Numbered from the stretch's first letter, positions 35,545 to 45,219 are shown. The stretch: DNA of 64,000 nt from Clostridium ragsdalei P11 (GCF_001675165.1 NZ_LROS01000044.1:62001-126000); one strand, 5' to 3'. A program made the numbers and translations. Notes: generated by a model not told the origin, from the sequence alone.

Positions 35545-35655
35545 TTTATCTCTCCTCTTCTATATTAATGTTATTGTATTAGCAAATAAATGTTATACCT
35601 CACTTTATTAACAATTATATTCTATCACAAAATACACTAATATATTTATATTTTT

Positions 35656-35923
35656 GAGAGGACAGATGACAGTTGACAGAGGACAGTGAAGGAAGATTTT
35701 TCTCCATTACACTACGGAAAATCTTTAATTTAAAAGAAATTCATGTTCTTTTGTTTCTTAGAAGTACTTTCTGAGTAAGCAGTTATCTAAAAATCATAAA
35801 TTTTAGATGCCTGCTTAAGCGATATTTTGCATTAGCAAAACAAGCCTAAAAAATAAATTAGTTTTCTGACATAAGGAAGAAAACTTACCTTCATTGTCCT
35901 ATGTCCTCTGTCAATTGTCCTCT
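35656..35923. repeat. Inverted-repeat element R1 (arms of GACAG-type words)
   Basis: The left arm GAGAGGACAGATGACAG... and the right arm ...CTGTCAATTGTCCTC are complementary over about 35 bp and are built from near-repeats of GACAG/GGACA. Inside the right arm, on the minus strand, TTTTCTTCCTTATGTCAGAAAA matches in two parts the core seen in copies at 45.0 and 60.6 kb. It has no coding content. It fills most of the 35545-35999 gap; the remainder shows nothing else. Confidence 0.65.
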
Positions 35924-35999
35924 AAAGAATTGTTTCGCAATTTTTTTTAACTGTGAAAATTATTAATTAATTAGTGAGCAGCTTCCTTGTATATCTATA

Positions 36000-36938
36000 T
36001 TAAAACCACTTTTTCCTCTTAAATATACATATAAGAATGACTGCCACAAGAAACATAATTATTACTACATAATGGCATCCATTTTCTATCTCCATAAATG
36101 GTATTCCTTTTAGATTCATACCATAGATACTACTTATAAGATCTAATGGTAAAAATATACTAGCTATTACGGTAAAAACTTTCATAACTTCATTTGTTTT
36201 ATTTGCAGTTTCAGATTCAAAGGCCTCTCTTACTAAAGCCAGATCTTGAACTAAGCTTTCAACAGAAAACATAAGTTTTTCTATTTTTCTATTTAAATTG
36301 CTAAAGTATTCTAAGATGTCTTTTTCTATTACCAGATTGTCATTCATAACCAAGCTATCTCCTATGTATATAAGTGGATTTAAATATTTTCTTATTTTAT
36401 AAACCTGTCTTCTCAAGGTTATCAAACTATCTATCTGATCATGTTTGGGATTTTTTAAAACATCTATTTCAATTTTATCTGCTTTAACCTCTAGTGCCGA
36501 TATTATGTCATAATTTTTTATAACTATTCTGTCTAAAATATAGTAAAGTAATATAGATGCCTTTGGATTGTCCTTTAGTACAAAACAATTTTTAGAGTCA
36601 TATATATCTTGTATTAAATCATCTAATATATCAATTTTATCTTTGTATACAGTTATTATATAATTTCTACTTAAAAATACATTCAATTCTCTAGGAATTA
36701 CTATTTCTTCTACATAATTGAGTACATTAAGTATTATAAAGAGGTACCCATTGAAAAAGTTTATTTTTGATACTTGTGAAAAACTTTTACATTCCTCTAT
36801 ACTATCTCTATCTATGTCTACAAAATCCTTTAACTTTTCAATTTCATCTGCATGAAGTAATATCCAATAATGGCTGCTTATAAAATCAATTTCTTCCGTA
36901 ACTTCTTGAAAACCATTATCTATATCAAGTATTTTCAT
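36000..36938 (-). CDS. CorA-family divalent cation transporter
   Basis: A 312-residue protein with a long cytosolic N-terminal domain and two C-terminal membrane helices. The pore signature GMN is present in SSIYGMNLKGIPFME between the helices (about residue 277). It probably carries Mg2+ or Co2+. The last residues are basic (FKRKKWF), as in CorA. GGTGGTGG precedes the ATG. No magnesium riboswitch was seen upstream. Confidence 0.9.
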   Translation of the reverse strand: MKILDIDNGFQEVTEEIDFISSHYWILLHADEIEKLKDFVDIDRDSIEECKSFSQVSKINFFNGYLFIILNVLNYVEEIVIPRELNVFLSRNYIITVYKDKIDILDDLIQDIYDSKNCFVLKDNPKASILLYYILDRIVIKNYDIISALEVKADKIEIDVLKNPKHDQIDSLITLRRQVYKIRKYLNPLIYIGDSLVMNDNLVIEKDILEYFSNLNRKIEKLMFSVESLVQDLALVREAFESETANKTNEVMKVFTVIASIFLPLDLISSIYGMNLKGIPFMEIENGCHYVVIIMFLVAVILICIFKRKKWF

Positions 36939-37086
36939 AAAACCACCACCAATGTAAACATAAAAATAAGTTCATTCTTATTAGTGTGTTAATTTTAATT
37001 AGAAATAATTCATTACTTGGTAGATGTAATTTTATGACAAAAACTATAGTATAAAAATACTATAGCAGCAAAGTTAAACAAAATAA

Positions 37087-37139
37087 AAAAAGTATTGTGC
37101 ATAAATCCCCCCAACAATATAAAGGACACAATACTTTTA
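37087..37139. terminator. Terminator downstream of the folate cyclo-ligase gene
   Basis: AAAAGTATTGTG...CACAATACTTTT stem with A and T tracts on both sides. It separates the hprK-folate operon from corA. A further small palindrome CTATAGTATAAAAATACTATAG lies at 37044-37065. Confidence 0.75.
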
Positions 37140-37191
37140 ATATCTATCTATGAATATTTTAAATAGATAATATAATAAAATTGTAAATATT

Positions 37192-37737
37192 TTAATCAGA
37201 AATGATACCATCTATAAACATATCATGTTTTTCCATGGGGACTTCATCTAGTACCTGAAACCTATATGCAAGGGCAATTTTTTTGGAGTTCTCTCTAAGC
37301 TTTTTAAAAAACCTATCGTAATATCCTCCTCCATATCCAACTCTCCCACCTCTTTTATCAAAGGCTACTCCTGGAATATAACATAAATCTATAGAGGCTT
37401 CTTCTACTTTAAATTTTGTATCTTCTGGTTCCAATATACCATATGCCCCACTTTTTAATTCATTAAAATCATGTATTCTAACTGCAACCATTCCATCCTC
37501 TTTGGATATAACTTTAGGAACACAAATATTTTTTCCTTGCTCAAGTGCCTTTTTTATAATTCTATGAGTGTCCACTTCACTTCCATAACTTACAAATATA
37601 AATATGATGTTAGCCTTATTATATTCTTCACTTTCTATAACCTTTTGAAGTACACTGTTGTCCAACTTTTCTTTTTGTGAATTAGATAATTTATTTCTCT
37701 TTTCTTTCATTTCCTTTCTTATAATACTCTTATCCAT
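37192..37737 (-). CDS. 5-formyltetrahydrofolate cyclo-ligase
   Basis: A 181-residue ATP-dependent enzyme converting 5-formyl-THF to 5,10-methenyl-THF. Family motifs are IRKEMKEKRNKL at the N-terminus, the substrate site PGVAFDKRGGRVGYGGGYYDRF near residue 130, and the basic/Tyr residues that bind ATP. The ATG at 37737 overlaps the hprK stop (ATGGATAA), so translation is probably coupled. Upstream in-frame codons belong to hprK overlap. Confidence 0.92.
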   Translation of the reverse strand: MDKSIIRKEMKEKRNKLSNSQKEKLDNSVLQKVIESEEYNKANIIFIFVSYGSEVDTHRIIKKALEQGKNICVPKVISKEDGMVAVRIHDFNELKSGAYGILEPEDTKFKVEEASIDLCYIPGVAFDKRGGRVGYGGGYYDRFFKKLRENSKKIALAYRFQVLDEVPMEKHDMFIDGIISD

Positions 37738-38650
37738 TTTTCTTTCTCGCCACCTCATTTATTCTTTTACTTATTACATCTACAGGAGTTACATTTGATA
37801 TAAGACTGTATCTGTAATTTGCTGCAGCGGCCTCTATTATAACTGCCAGGTTTCTTCCTGGTCTAATTGGAATTTTCAATTTTCTTACAGGTACATTTAG
37901 TATATTTAAATACTCCTTGTCTATTCCAAGTCTATCATAATTTTCATCTTCTTTCCACTGCTCTAGATATATTATCATGTTAATATCCTTTGCCTTAAGT
38001 ACAGAACTCAATCCATAAAGGGCAGGTATATCAATTATACCCATTCCTCTAACTTCTATCATCCCTGAGGTAATATACGGTGATGTTCCATGAAGTACCC
38101 CATCTATTTGCTTTATATCTACCGCATCATCTGCTACTAAACGGTGTCCCCTTTTTATAAGTTCAAGTGCAGTCTCACTTTTTCCTATACCACTTTCTCC
38201 AGTTATAAGTATTCCAATACCATAAACATCTACAAGCACGCCATGTATCCTTGTTTCAGGTGCTAATTTATCATCTAAATAATTCATAACCTTATTTATA
38301 AACCTTGTAGATATACTATCAGTTCTTAATATCCACCTTTTATTTAAGATAGCACTCTCTAAGAATTCCTTATGAGGTACTAAATTTCTAGTTATTATGG
38401 TACATGGATTGTCAAATTCAAAATATTTTCCAAGCCTTTTTTTTCTAAGTTCAGGCTGCATAGCATCTAAAAAGCTCCATTCCGCCTTACCTACTATCTG
38501 GACTCTCTCATTAGCGTAATAATTATAAAACCCACTAAATTGAAGTCCAGGTCTATTTATATCACTTTCCTTTATTTCATTTACATTTTCTCCTCTATTT
38601 ATAACTTCCAAATTTAAATCATTTATAATATCTACTACTGTTACTGGCAT
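37730..38650 (-). CDS. hprK: HPr kinase/phosphorylase
   Basis: A 306-residue bifunctional enzyme that phosphorylates HPr on Ser46 and removes it, controlling carbon catabolite repression. The Walker A is GESGIGKSETALELIKRGH, preceded by the conserved HGVLVDVYGIG His. The HprK signature EVRGMGIIDIPALYG and the C-terminal PGRNLAVIIEAAA are present. It overlaps the folate cyclo-ligase by 8 bp and lies 11 bp after the small DUF896 gene. AGAGGTGAG precedes the ATG. Confidence 0.95.
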   Translation of the reverse strand: MPVTVVDIINDLNLEVINRGENVNEIKESDINRPGLQFSGFYNYYANERVQIVGKAEWSFLDAMQPELRKKRLGKYFEFDNPCTIITRNLVPHKEFLESAILNKRWILRTDSISTRFINKVMNYLDDKLAPETRIHGVLVDVYGIGILITGESGIGKSETALELIKRGHRLVADDAVDIKQIDGVLHGTSPYITSGMIEVRGMGIIDIPALYGLSSVLKAKDINMIIYLEQWKEDENYDRLGIDKEYLNILNVPVRKLKIPIRPGRNLAVIIEAAAANYRYSLISNVTPVDVISKRINEVARKKNG

Positions 38651-38661
38651 TTTCTCACCTC

Positions 38662-38844
38662 TTAATTGAGTTCATCTTCATTAGATTTTGGTTGTATAGC
38701 TCCAAGTTGAGCTTTTAAATTTTTCTTTATATTGTTTATATATTTCTCTCTAAGTCTTCTCTGTTCCTCTTTTTCATCTTCTGTAAGTTGTGAAGTTTTA
38801 CTCTTTTTATAAAGAAAATTTATTCTTTCAGTTAATTTGTCCAT
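38662..38844 (-). CDS. YnzC-like DUF896 small protein
   Basis: A 60-residue helical hairpin protein starting MDKLTERINFLYKKSKTSQLT and continuing EDEKEEQRRLREKYINNI, the DUF896/UPF0291 pattern known from B. subtilis YnzC. The longer open frame extends to 38976 through the dispersed element, but that part is shared with an unrelated place (10.6 kb) and is not part of the protein. Start ATG is at 38844. A ribosome-binding site is weak (GCTGCAGC then TATAAA). The element begins only 28 bp upstream, so it may have displaced the native promoter. Confidence 0.85.
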   Translation of the reverse strand: MDKLTERINFLYKKSKTSQLTEDEKEEQRRLREKYINNIKKNLKAQLGAIQPKSNEDELN

Positions 38845-38872
38845 TTTATAGCTGCAGCTCCTAACTTTATAA

Positions 38873-39003
38873 TTTATCTGATGGCTACCTACTGTAACAC
38901 TCCCTCTTCTATCAAAGTGGGAGCTAACAGTAGCTACGCCCCTAGATAATTCATCTAAACTTAGTGGGAGAAACATACTCCCACTAAGTAAGATTCATTG
39001 ATA
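38873..39003 (-). repeat. Structured dispersed element, subtype A (copy A2)
   Basis: A full-length copy, reverse orientation, nearly identical to A1 at 10554-10686. It has the same core ends (ATTTATCTGATGGC and GCCCCTAGATAA), the CTACTGT/ACAGTAG stem and the CTTAGTGGGAG/CTCCCACTAAG hairpin. Differences are mostly in loops. It sits directly upstream of the DUF896-hprK operon. Confidence 0.75.
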
Positions 39004-39167
39004 CATTTGTTCAATTTTATTTTCCACAAATTACTCCATATTGTCAACTATTTTATAATAGTTAAGATAGTAAGTTTATAAATATGCTAAAAACTTTTAG
39101 ACATTATTTTGATTTGTAAAATTTATCCATGGTGATTTATATCAGTATATGAAGACATTTTTTTCTT

Positions 39168-39210
39168 TTTTCCACATTTTCTCCACAGAATAATCCACAC
39201 CTTATCTACA
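39168..39210 (+). promoter_or_regulatory. Phased array of four DnaA-box-like 9-mers
   Basis: TTTTCCACA (39168-39176), TTCTCCACA (39179-39187), TAATCCACA (39191-39199) and TTATCTACA (39202-39210) each differ by one base from the DnaA box TTATCCACA. All have the same orientation, at 11, 12 and 11 bp steps, close to one helical turn. Another TTTTCCACA lies at 39020-39028. The array is 116 bp upstream of the Spo0E-like gene, within a region without other genes (39004-39325). Confidence 0.6.
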
Positions 39211-39325
39211 GAAGTTATGTTTATTTTTGTAATATACTGCAAATTGGTGACTAATAAAAGATATGGTTATTTTCTTATTATCTGGTAAAATATAAGAGTA
39301 CAAAGTTTCTTGTGGAGGAATGATA

Positions 39326-39490
39326 ATGAATGATAATTTGAGAATTTTAGATGTTGAAATAAACAATCTAAAGGAAACTTTATATCTATTAATGAAAACT
39401 AGTAGTCTTACGGATGAAATTGTTGTAAAGTGCAGTGAAAAATTGGACAGGCTAATTCTACAATACCAAAAGGAAAATAAATTTAGTTAA
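39326..39490 (+). CDS. Spo0E-like aspartyl phosphatase (sporulation brake)
   Basis: A 54-residue helical hairpin protein: LRILDVEINNLKETLYLLMK, then TDEIVVKCSEKLDRLILQYQ. The second part matches the Spo0E signature (SQELD, here CSEKLD), where the Asp acts in dephosphorylating Spo0A-P. The ATG at 39326 is seven bases after GGAGG; an earlier ATG at 39320 is too close. The region upstream contains DnaA-box-like repeats. The 39491-39710 gap after it shows only AT-rich sequence. Confidence 0.8.
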   Translation: MNDNLRILDVEINNLKETLYLLMKTSSLTDEIVVKCSEKLDRLILQYQKENKFS

Positions 39491-39710
39491 TTTATTTTAG
39501 CTGAATTTTATTTTTTCTTTCTATTTTTTTCTTTTCAAATTTATTCTTCTCAATAGATTTAAAATCATTACATTCATTCAAATTTTAAGGTATAGATATT
39601 TGAACCATATATGTAAAATTAAAATAGAATAATGCTTAAAATAAATTCTAAAAATAACATTGAACTTAAATTTGTATTTTACCAAAAGTTAAATTAGGGA
39701 GGTAACTTAA

Positions 39711-40610
39711 ATGGACGTTAGCGTAATAGGTGTACCTATCTTTTTTGGTTCTGATAAAAAAGGCACAGAATACGGTCCTAAAAAGTTGAGACAAAAAAAT
39801 ATAATAGATATTTTAAATAAAAGTGGCCATACAACTTATGATGCTGGAGATATCCATGTTTTAAATATACCTGAAGATGAAAAATATACATTTAATTCTC
39901 ATATGAAGTATTTAAAACCAATACTAGATGCAAATAGGAATTTAGCTCATCAAGTTTACAGCTCACTATGTGCCCATAGTTTTCCTTTGACCATAGGTGG
40001 TGATCATTCTATAGGTCTTGGAAGTCTTTCAGGTACAAGCAAATATAATGGAAATATTGCAGTTATATGGCTAGATGCCCATGGGGATATAAATACAGAT
40101 AAGACTTCCCCTTCAGGCAATGTACATGGAATGCCCCTTTCAGCTGCTATGGGATTTGGGTATGATAAACTTTCTAATCTCTATTATAAAGGTCCTAAAG
40201 TAAAGCCAGAAAATGTATTTATACTAGGTGCTAGATCTTTAGATGAAGGTGAGCAGAATCTTTTAAAAGAGCAAGATATAAGTGTATACTCCACTGAGGA
40301 CATTCATGTGATGGGTATAAAAAATATAATGGCTAAAATTTATTTAAAATTAAAAAAAAATAAAATACAATCTCTTCACTTAAGTTTCGATATAGACGTT
40401 TTAAATCCTCAATTAGTCCCTGGGACAGGTACCCCAGTTAAAAAAGGCATAAACGTTACAGAAGTTAAATATATATTAAAATATTTAATGGAAACCGGAC
40501 TTGTAAAATCCATGGATATGGTAGAGTTAAATCCTAAATTAGATCAGGACGACAAAACTTCTAATTTATGTATAGATTTGCTTTCCTGGACTTTTCAGCA
40601 TTTAAAATAA
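39711..40610 (+). CDS. rocF: Arginase
   Basis: A 299-residue binuclear manganese ureohydrolase converting arginine to ornithine and urea. Metal ligands are in GGDHSIGLGS (His), WLDAHGDINT (Asp, His, Asp) and SFDIDVLNP (two Asp). The C-terminal EVNP-like ELNPKLDQ is present as MVELNPKLD. The ureohydrolase superfamily assignment is certain; arginase is more likely than agmatinase from the N-terminal GVPIFFGSDKKGTEYGPKKLR. GGGAGG precedes the ATG. It is monocistronic with a terminator. Confidence 0.88.
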   Translation: MDVSVIGVPIFFGSDKKGTEYGPKKLRQKNIIDILNKSGHTTYDAGDIHVLNIPEDEKYTFNSHMKYLKPILDANRNLAHQVYSSLCAHSFPLTIGGDHSIGLGSLSGTSKYNGNIAVIWLDAHGDINTDKTSPSGNVHGMPLSAAMGFGYDKLSNLYYKGPKVKPENVFILGARSLDEGEQNLLKEQDISVYSTEDIHVMGIKNIMAKIYLKLKKNKIQSLHLSFDIDVLNPQLVPGTGTPVKKGINVTEVKYILKYLMETGLVKSMDMVELNPKLDQDDKTSNLCIDLLSWTFQHLK

Positions 40611-40642
40611 GAAAGGGACATATGCCCTTCCTTATTTTAAAG
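40606..40642. terminator. Terminator between convergent arginase and flavodiiron genes
   Basis: TAAGAAAGGGACATATGCCCTTCCTTA stem followed by TTTTA. It lies between the two stop codons. Confidence 0.8.
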
Positions 40643-41806
40643 TAAATTTAAAAATTCATTTATAAACCCGTCTGCTTCTTTTAGCTTTTCCTCATTAGGT
40701 ACAAATTTGAATCTAAAACCACTAGCTACCTTAAATTTCAATGACTTTAATCTCTCTGTGAGCATAGGCACACCTTCACCGCTCCATCCATAAGAACCAA
40801 ATGCGCCAGCTGCCTTTCCTCTATTTGTTATAGCACATACAAGTGAAAGCATATCCCATGCAGGTTTCACTGCATCCTGGTTTATAGTAGGTGAGCCCAC
40901 TAATATACCTGAAGCTCCTTCAATGAGAGAAATAGCCTCTTCCATAGGAATAGAAGTTATTTCATGTGCTTCTGCCTTTATTCCTCTTGAATTAATTACA
41001 TTTTCTATATATTTAGCAACTTTTTCTGTATTTCCATAAGCTGATATATAAAATATTTGAACATTTTTTTCTTTAGATTCTGTAAGAGCCCACTTTCTAT
41101 AGGATTCAATAGATTTCTTTATATCATCTATATGAACAGGTCCATGGCTTGGGCCTACCATATCAAAATCTAAATTCTTAATTTTATCAAGTCCCATAAG
41201 TACAAATTTTTTAAATGGTCCCATTATTACATCAAAATAATATTTCATCTCATGATCATAATCATCTGAATTATCAGTAATTGAACCTTTAGGGCAATAG
41301 TGACATCCTAGAAAATCACAGGTAAATAATACTTTTCTATTTTGTATATAAGTAAACATCGTATCAGGCCAGTGTAAATTTGGTGACTTTATAAACTGCA
41401 AATTAGTCTTTCCAAGACTTAATTCATTTGGGGCTTCCATGCTCTTAAATTCTTTATTTGTTATATCCTTTAAATACATCAAGGCTGCTTTAGTACCTAC
41501 TACAACAGCTTCAGGATATAAGTCAATGAGTTTTGCAAGTGATCCACTATGATCAAGTTCTGTATGCTGTACTATTATATAGTCAATATTTCTTTTACCT
41601 ATTATACCTTTTATATTTGATATATATTTTTCAAAAAAAACATCTTTATCCTTTACAGTATCTATTACTGCTACTTTTTCATCATCAATTAAATAAGAAT
41701 TATAAGTACTTCCTTCTTTAGTATTCATTATTATGTCAAAGATTTTTAATTCAGGATCTTTTACACCAATCCAATAAATATTTTCTTTTAATTTTACATT
41801 TTCCAT
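40637..41806 (-). CDS. Flavodiiron protein (FprA-type, A-type flavoprotein)
   Basis: A 389-residue cytosolic O2/NO reductase. The N-terminal metallo-beta-lactamase-like domain binds a di-iron centre (HTELDHSGS has the H-x-E-x-D-H motif; [16 protein letters not shown]). The C-terminal flavodoxin domain (from about residue 250) has the FMN loop [13 protein letters not shown]. It lacks an extra rubredoxin domain. It would reduce O2 to water for protection in this anaerobe. GGATGGTG precedes the ATG. Confidence 0.92.
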   Translation of the reverse strand: MENVKLKENIYWIGVKDPELKIFDIIMNTKEGSTYNSYLIDDEKVAVIDTVKDKDVFFEKYISNIKGIIGKRNIDYIIVQHTELDHSGSLAKLIDLYPEAVVVGTKAALMYLKDITNKEFKSMEAPNELSLGKTNLQFIKSPNLHWPDTMFTYIQNRKVLFTCDFLGCHYCPKGSITDNSDDYDHEMKYYFDVIMGPFKKFVLMGLDKIKNLDFDMVGPSHGPVHIDDIKKSIESYRKWALTESKEKNVQIFYISAYGNTEKVAKYIENVINSRGIKAEAHEITSIPMEEAISLIEGASGILVGSPTINQDAVKPAWDMLSLVCAITNRGKAAGAFGSYGWSGEGVPMLTERLKSLKFKVASGFRFKFVPNEEKLKEADGFINEFLNLL

Positions 41807-41968
41807 AGTTATTCACCATCCTATTTTTTTAATATGAATACATTTATATTTTATCTAACTATTGATATTCTATCACATAATTTTAAAAATGTAAAACTAA
41901 ATATTTGGTAATAATAATTATTGTTTTAACTTATACATAGCATTGCATTGGCAAAATTGAATTTGTAA

Positions 41969-44266
41969 CTAAACATTCTTAATGAGTTTAGACTTTTTAC
42001 CTGAATAAAATATATATTCCATATGAAGTGCCCTTGTAAGAACTACATATAATATCTTTCTATCAAGTTCATTTTCACCATAATTTTCTTCACTGCAATT
42101 GTAAATTACACTGCAGTCAAACTCCAATCCCTTTGTCATATAAGATGGAATTATTATATTTTCAAAACTTAAATTATTGTCATTTTCCCTTACCAGACTC
42201 CAACTATAAGAACTGTACTTTTTTAAATACTCTCTTATTTTCTTACACTGATCATAGGTTTTACCTATAACAGCTATGCTTTTCTTGCCTGCACTGTAAA
42301 CTTCATCTACAATCCTATCTAAAGCATCACCAAATTCTCTATTGTTTTTAAATTCTATTACTTGTGGTACTTTACCATGTCTAAGCACTGGTACTGCAGG
42401 TTTTAGATTGTTTTTCTGAAGCTTAAGAACCTTATTTGCAAATTTTATTATTTCCATCGTAGAACGATAACTGTGTTCAAGTTGAGTATATTTTGCATTA
42501 GAATCAAATACATCTTCTATTAATTTTTTCCAACTAGTTATTCCTTTATAATAATATATACCCTGTCCTAAATCTCCAACTATAGTCATGGAATCATTTG
42601 TGCTAATTTCCTTTAAAATGGTCATCTGAAAAGCACTATAATCCTGCGCCTCATCCACTACAATGTGCTTATACTTAAACTTTTTAGAAACTCCTTCTAT
42701 TTTAAATTTCAAGTAGCAAAGAGGAGCCAAATCATCACTATCTATTACTTTTTTTTCTCTATTTTCCTTTACTTCCTGTCTTATATTATTCCATATGTTC
42801 TTCGAAATATTTTCCTTTATAATCTTGTCAAATACTTCTTTGTCATTTAAAAACTCTTCATAGAGGTTTTCTGTATCAATCTCACTCCATCTATTAAAAT
42901 AACATTCAAAAGCCTGTATTGCCCTATTTTTAGTATCTTTCTTCTTTTTATCTCTTTCATTATATACACTTGTGAGTGTCTTTCTCCTATCTGGACCATC
43001 TTCCATGCTTTTCTTCAGCCTTGCAATCATATACTCATAATAAAAATCTATTTTGTCCATTATTTTATTTATCTTATCATCTATCTTCAGCAGAAAATAC
43101 CTCTTTATCTCATGCTTCCTATTATTTATAGGCAGATGTTTCATATCACTTGAATACAATCTACATATTTCTTCTTTATTAAATAGGATATAATTATCTA
43201 TCTTTATATCATCAATATTTACATCTCTTTCTTCTATATATTCTATATACCTATCAATTAAATTTTTATATAAAATGCTTCCCCTAACACGACTGGATTC
43301 AAGTGTATTTTCTACACTACTATATTTTTCATTTTCTATTATGCTAGACAGCTTTTTATCTTTGGTATATACTTTGCTTTTTAAATTCAACATCTGGCAG
43401 CACATTTTTTCAAAGGTTACCTGTTTGACTTTTTCTATGCCTAAATTTGGAAGTACATCTGAAATATAATTTAAAAACAATTTATTAGGGGCTACAACTA
43501 CAATATCTTCCCCTTGGATTTTACCTTTATATCTATAAAGTAGGTAGGCAAGCCTATGAAGTGCTACTGTAGTTTTTCCAGAACCTGCAGATCCTTGAAC
43601 TACAAGTGAAATATTTTTTTCAGTTCTTATTATATTGTTTTGCTCCTTTTGTATGGTAGCAACTACATCCTTAAGTTTGCTATTTGCACTTTGTTCCAAA
43701 TTTATTTTCAAAAATTCATCTACTAGGACATTTTCATTTTCATCTGCAGACTGGAGTATTATTTCATTTATTCCTTCATCAAAAGCATCTTTTAATTTTC
43801 CATCTTCAATCAAGAATTTTCTCTTTAAATTAAGTTCTCCATTTATTATACCTTGAGGAGATCTATAAAAAGTTTCTCCTGAAACTCCACTATAATAAAG
43901 ATCTGCTAGAGGAGCCCTCCAGTCAATTACCTTTTCATCGCCTTTTTCCATATCTCCAAGTCCAAATTTTCCTATATAGAAAGTCTCTTCTTCTCCCTTG
44001 TATTCTCTAAAATCCACTCTTCCAAAATAAGGCTTATTCTTACTTTCCATATATTTTTCAAGATTCTTATGAGTTATATTATATAGCTTTTCTTTTGTTT
44101 CTAATTCTTCATTATATTTGCCTCTAGATTGCTTTCTAAGTCCATCTATAATTATTTTTAACTTTTCATCTTCCGAATTTACGTTTTTAATCTGAATATC
44201 TATCCAATTCAAGGTTTCTTCTAAATGTTCTTTTTCATTTTCCATATTCATAACACTTATAGCCAT
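41969..44266 (-). CDS. HelD-like UvrD/Rep-family helicase
   Basis: A 765-residue superfamily 1 ATPase. Walker A QGSAGSGKTTVALHRLAYLL is near residue 215, DEAQDYSAFQ (motif II) near 565, LEHSYRSTMEI is motif IV, and TKGLEFD and VLTRA (motif VI) are at the end. The long N-terminal helical arm (ENEKEHLEETLNWIDIQIKNV) and the FYIGKFGL/DWRAPLADLYY region match HelD, which recycles stalled RNA polymerase in Firmicutes. So an RNA polymerase-associated role is likely. The ATG at 44266 follows GGGAGGG; the upstream codons are a chance extension. Confidence 0.85.
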   Translation of the reverse strand: MAISVMNMENEKEHLEETLNWIDIQIKNVNSEDEKLKIIIDGLRKQSRGKYNEELETKEKLYNITHKNLEKYMESKNKPYFGRVDFREYKGEEETFYIGKFGLGDMEKGDEKVIDWRAPLADLYYSGVSGETFYRSPQGIINGELNLKRKFLIEDGKLKDAFDEGINEIILQSADENENVLVDEFLKINLEQSANSKLKDVVATIQKEQNNIIRTEKNISLVVQGSAGSGKTTVALHRLAYLLYRYKGKIQGEDIVVVAPNKLFLNYISDVLPNLGIEKVKQVTFEKMCCQMLNLKSKVYTKDKKLSSIIENEKYSSVENTLESSRVRGSILYKNLIDRYIEYIEERDVNIDDIKIDNYILFNKEEICRLYSSDMKHLPINNRKHEIKRYFLLKIDDKINKIMDKIDFYYEYMIARLKKSMEDGPDRRKTLTSVYNERDKKKKDTKNRAIQAFECYFNRWSEIDTENLYEEFLNDKEVFDKIIKENISKNIWNNIRQEVKENREKKVIDSDDLAPLCYLKFKIEGVSKKFKYKHIVVDEAQDYSAFQMTILKEISTNDSMTIVGDLGQGIYYYKGITSWKKLIEDVFDSNAKYTQLEHSYRSTMEIIKFANKVLKLQKNNLKPAVPVLRHGKVPQVIEFKNNREFGDALDRIVDEVYSAGKKSIAVIGKTYDQCKKIREYLKKYSSYSWSLVRENDNNLSFENIIIPSYMTKGLEFDCSVIYNCSEENYGENELDRKILYVVLTRALHMEYIFYSGKKSKLIKNV

Positions 44267-44467
44267 ATCTCTTCCCTCCCATATACTATAGAAGTCTATA
44301 GTTTTTACAATAAATATACAAGTACAAAAGTAAATTTTATATTTAATAACACCGTATGTCAAGATAGGAATACCTTACTTTACATATCATCCAAAAGTTT
44401 CCTTTATTGATTGTTTAATCAAATAACTGTATAATTTAAATATACTTACTTAGAGGAGGTAATACAT

Positions 44468-44938
44468 TTGGCCGTAAAAGAAATATTGAAGTTTGGTGAT
44501 AAATTACTCAGAAAAGTCAGCAGAAAAGTCAAAAATATAGATGAAGAAACTTTAGGTATTGTACAAGATTTGAAGGATACTTTATATGCTAGTTCTGGAG
44601 TTGGATTATCTGCTCCACAGATAGGTATTCTTAAGAGAATAATATTTATTGATTTGAGAAAAGAAAATACCAATCCTGTAATCTTAATAAACCCTAAAAT
44701 AGTAAAAAAAATGGGTAGAAATGAAGGTCCAGAAGGCTGCCTAAGTTATAATGGTCATGAGGGCATTGTAGTTAGACCTAAAAAAGTAATTGTATCAGGT
44801 GAAGATATAAATGGGAATGAGGTTAGATACAATGCAGAAGGACTATTTGCCAGGGCTTTTTGTCATGAAATAGATCATCTAGATGGCGTTTTATATACAG
44901 ATAAGGCAAAGAAAATATACAAAGTAGATGAGTTCTAA
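44468..44938 (+). CDS. def: Peptide deformylase
   Basis: A 156-residue Fe/Zn hydrolase removing formyl from nascent proteins. The three family motifs are GVGLSAPQIG, EGCLS and FCHEIDHLDG (HExxH). The start is TTG at 44468, with GAGGAGG eight bases upstream. Length is typical of type I/III deformylases in clostridia. It stands alone, without fmt. Confidence 0.93.
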   Translation: MAVKEILKFGDKLLRKVSRKVKNIDEETLGIVQDLKDTLYASSGVGLSAPQIGILKRIIFIDLRKENTNPVILINPKIVKKMGRNEGPEGCLSYNGHEGIVVRPKKVIVSGEDINGNEVRYNAEGLFARAFCHEIDHLDGVLYTDKAKKIYKVDEF

Positions 44939-44988
44939 TTGAACCCTTAATATCTAATTAAAATTTGAAAGTTAAAAATTAATAGATC

Positions 44989-45205
44989 ACTTTTGCAGTT
45001 TAAGTAAATTGTGAAACAATTTTTTAAAGAACAAAGTTCAAAGTTAAAATATCAAATAAGGATGATTTTCTTCCTAAAGTCAGAAAATATTAAAATTACA
45101 GATTTCCTGGGGTACGATGGAAATCATCTTTATCTGTTCTTTGTTATTTGAACTTTGTTATTTTCAAAAGCTTTGCTTCGCATTATTTTTGTATTAAGTC
45201 AAAAT
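44989..45205. repeat. Inverted-repeat element R2 (arms of AACAAAGTTC-type words)
   Basis: AAAGAACAAAGTTCAAAG at the left pairs with TTTGAACTTTGTT at the right. The core is GATGATTTTCTTCC, TAAAGTCAGAAAATATT, then GATACGATGGAAATCATC-like sequence. It is nearly the same over its full length as the element at 60502-60719, including outer flanks (CTTTTGCAGTTTA and AAAAGCTTTGCTTCG). It has no coding content and fills the 44939-45219 gap. Confidence 0.7.
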
Positions 45206-45219
45206 TTCGTTTAAAACCT

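Noticed and set aside
39168-39210. Chromosomal replication origin
   Set aside because: No dnaA, dnaN, rpmH or gyr genes are near; four near-boxes fit a regulatory cluster better than oriC.
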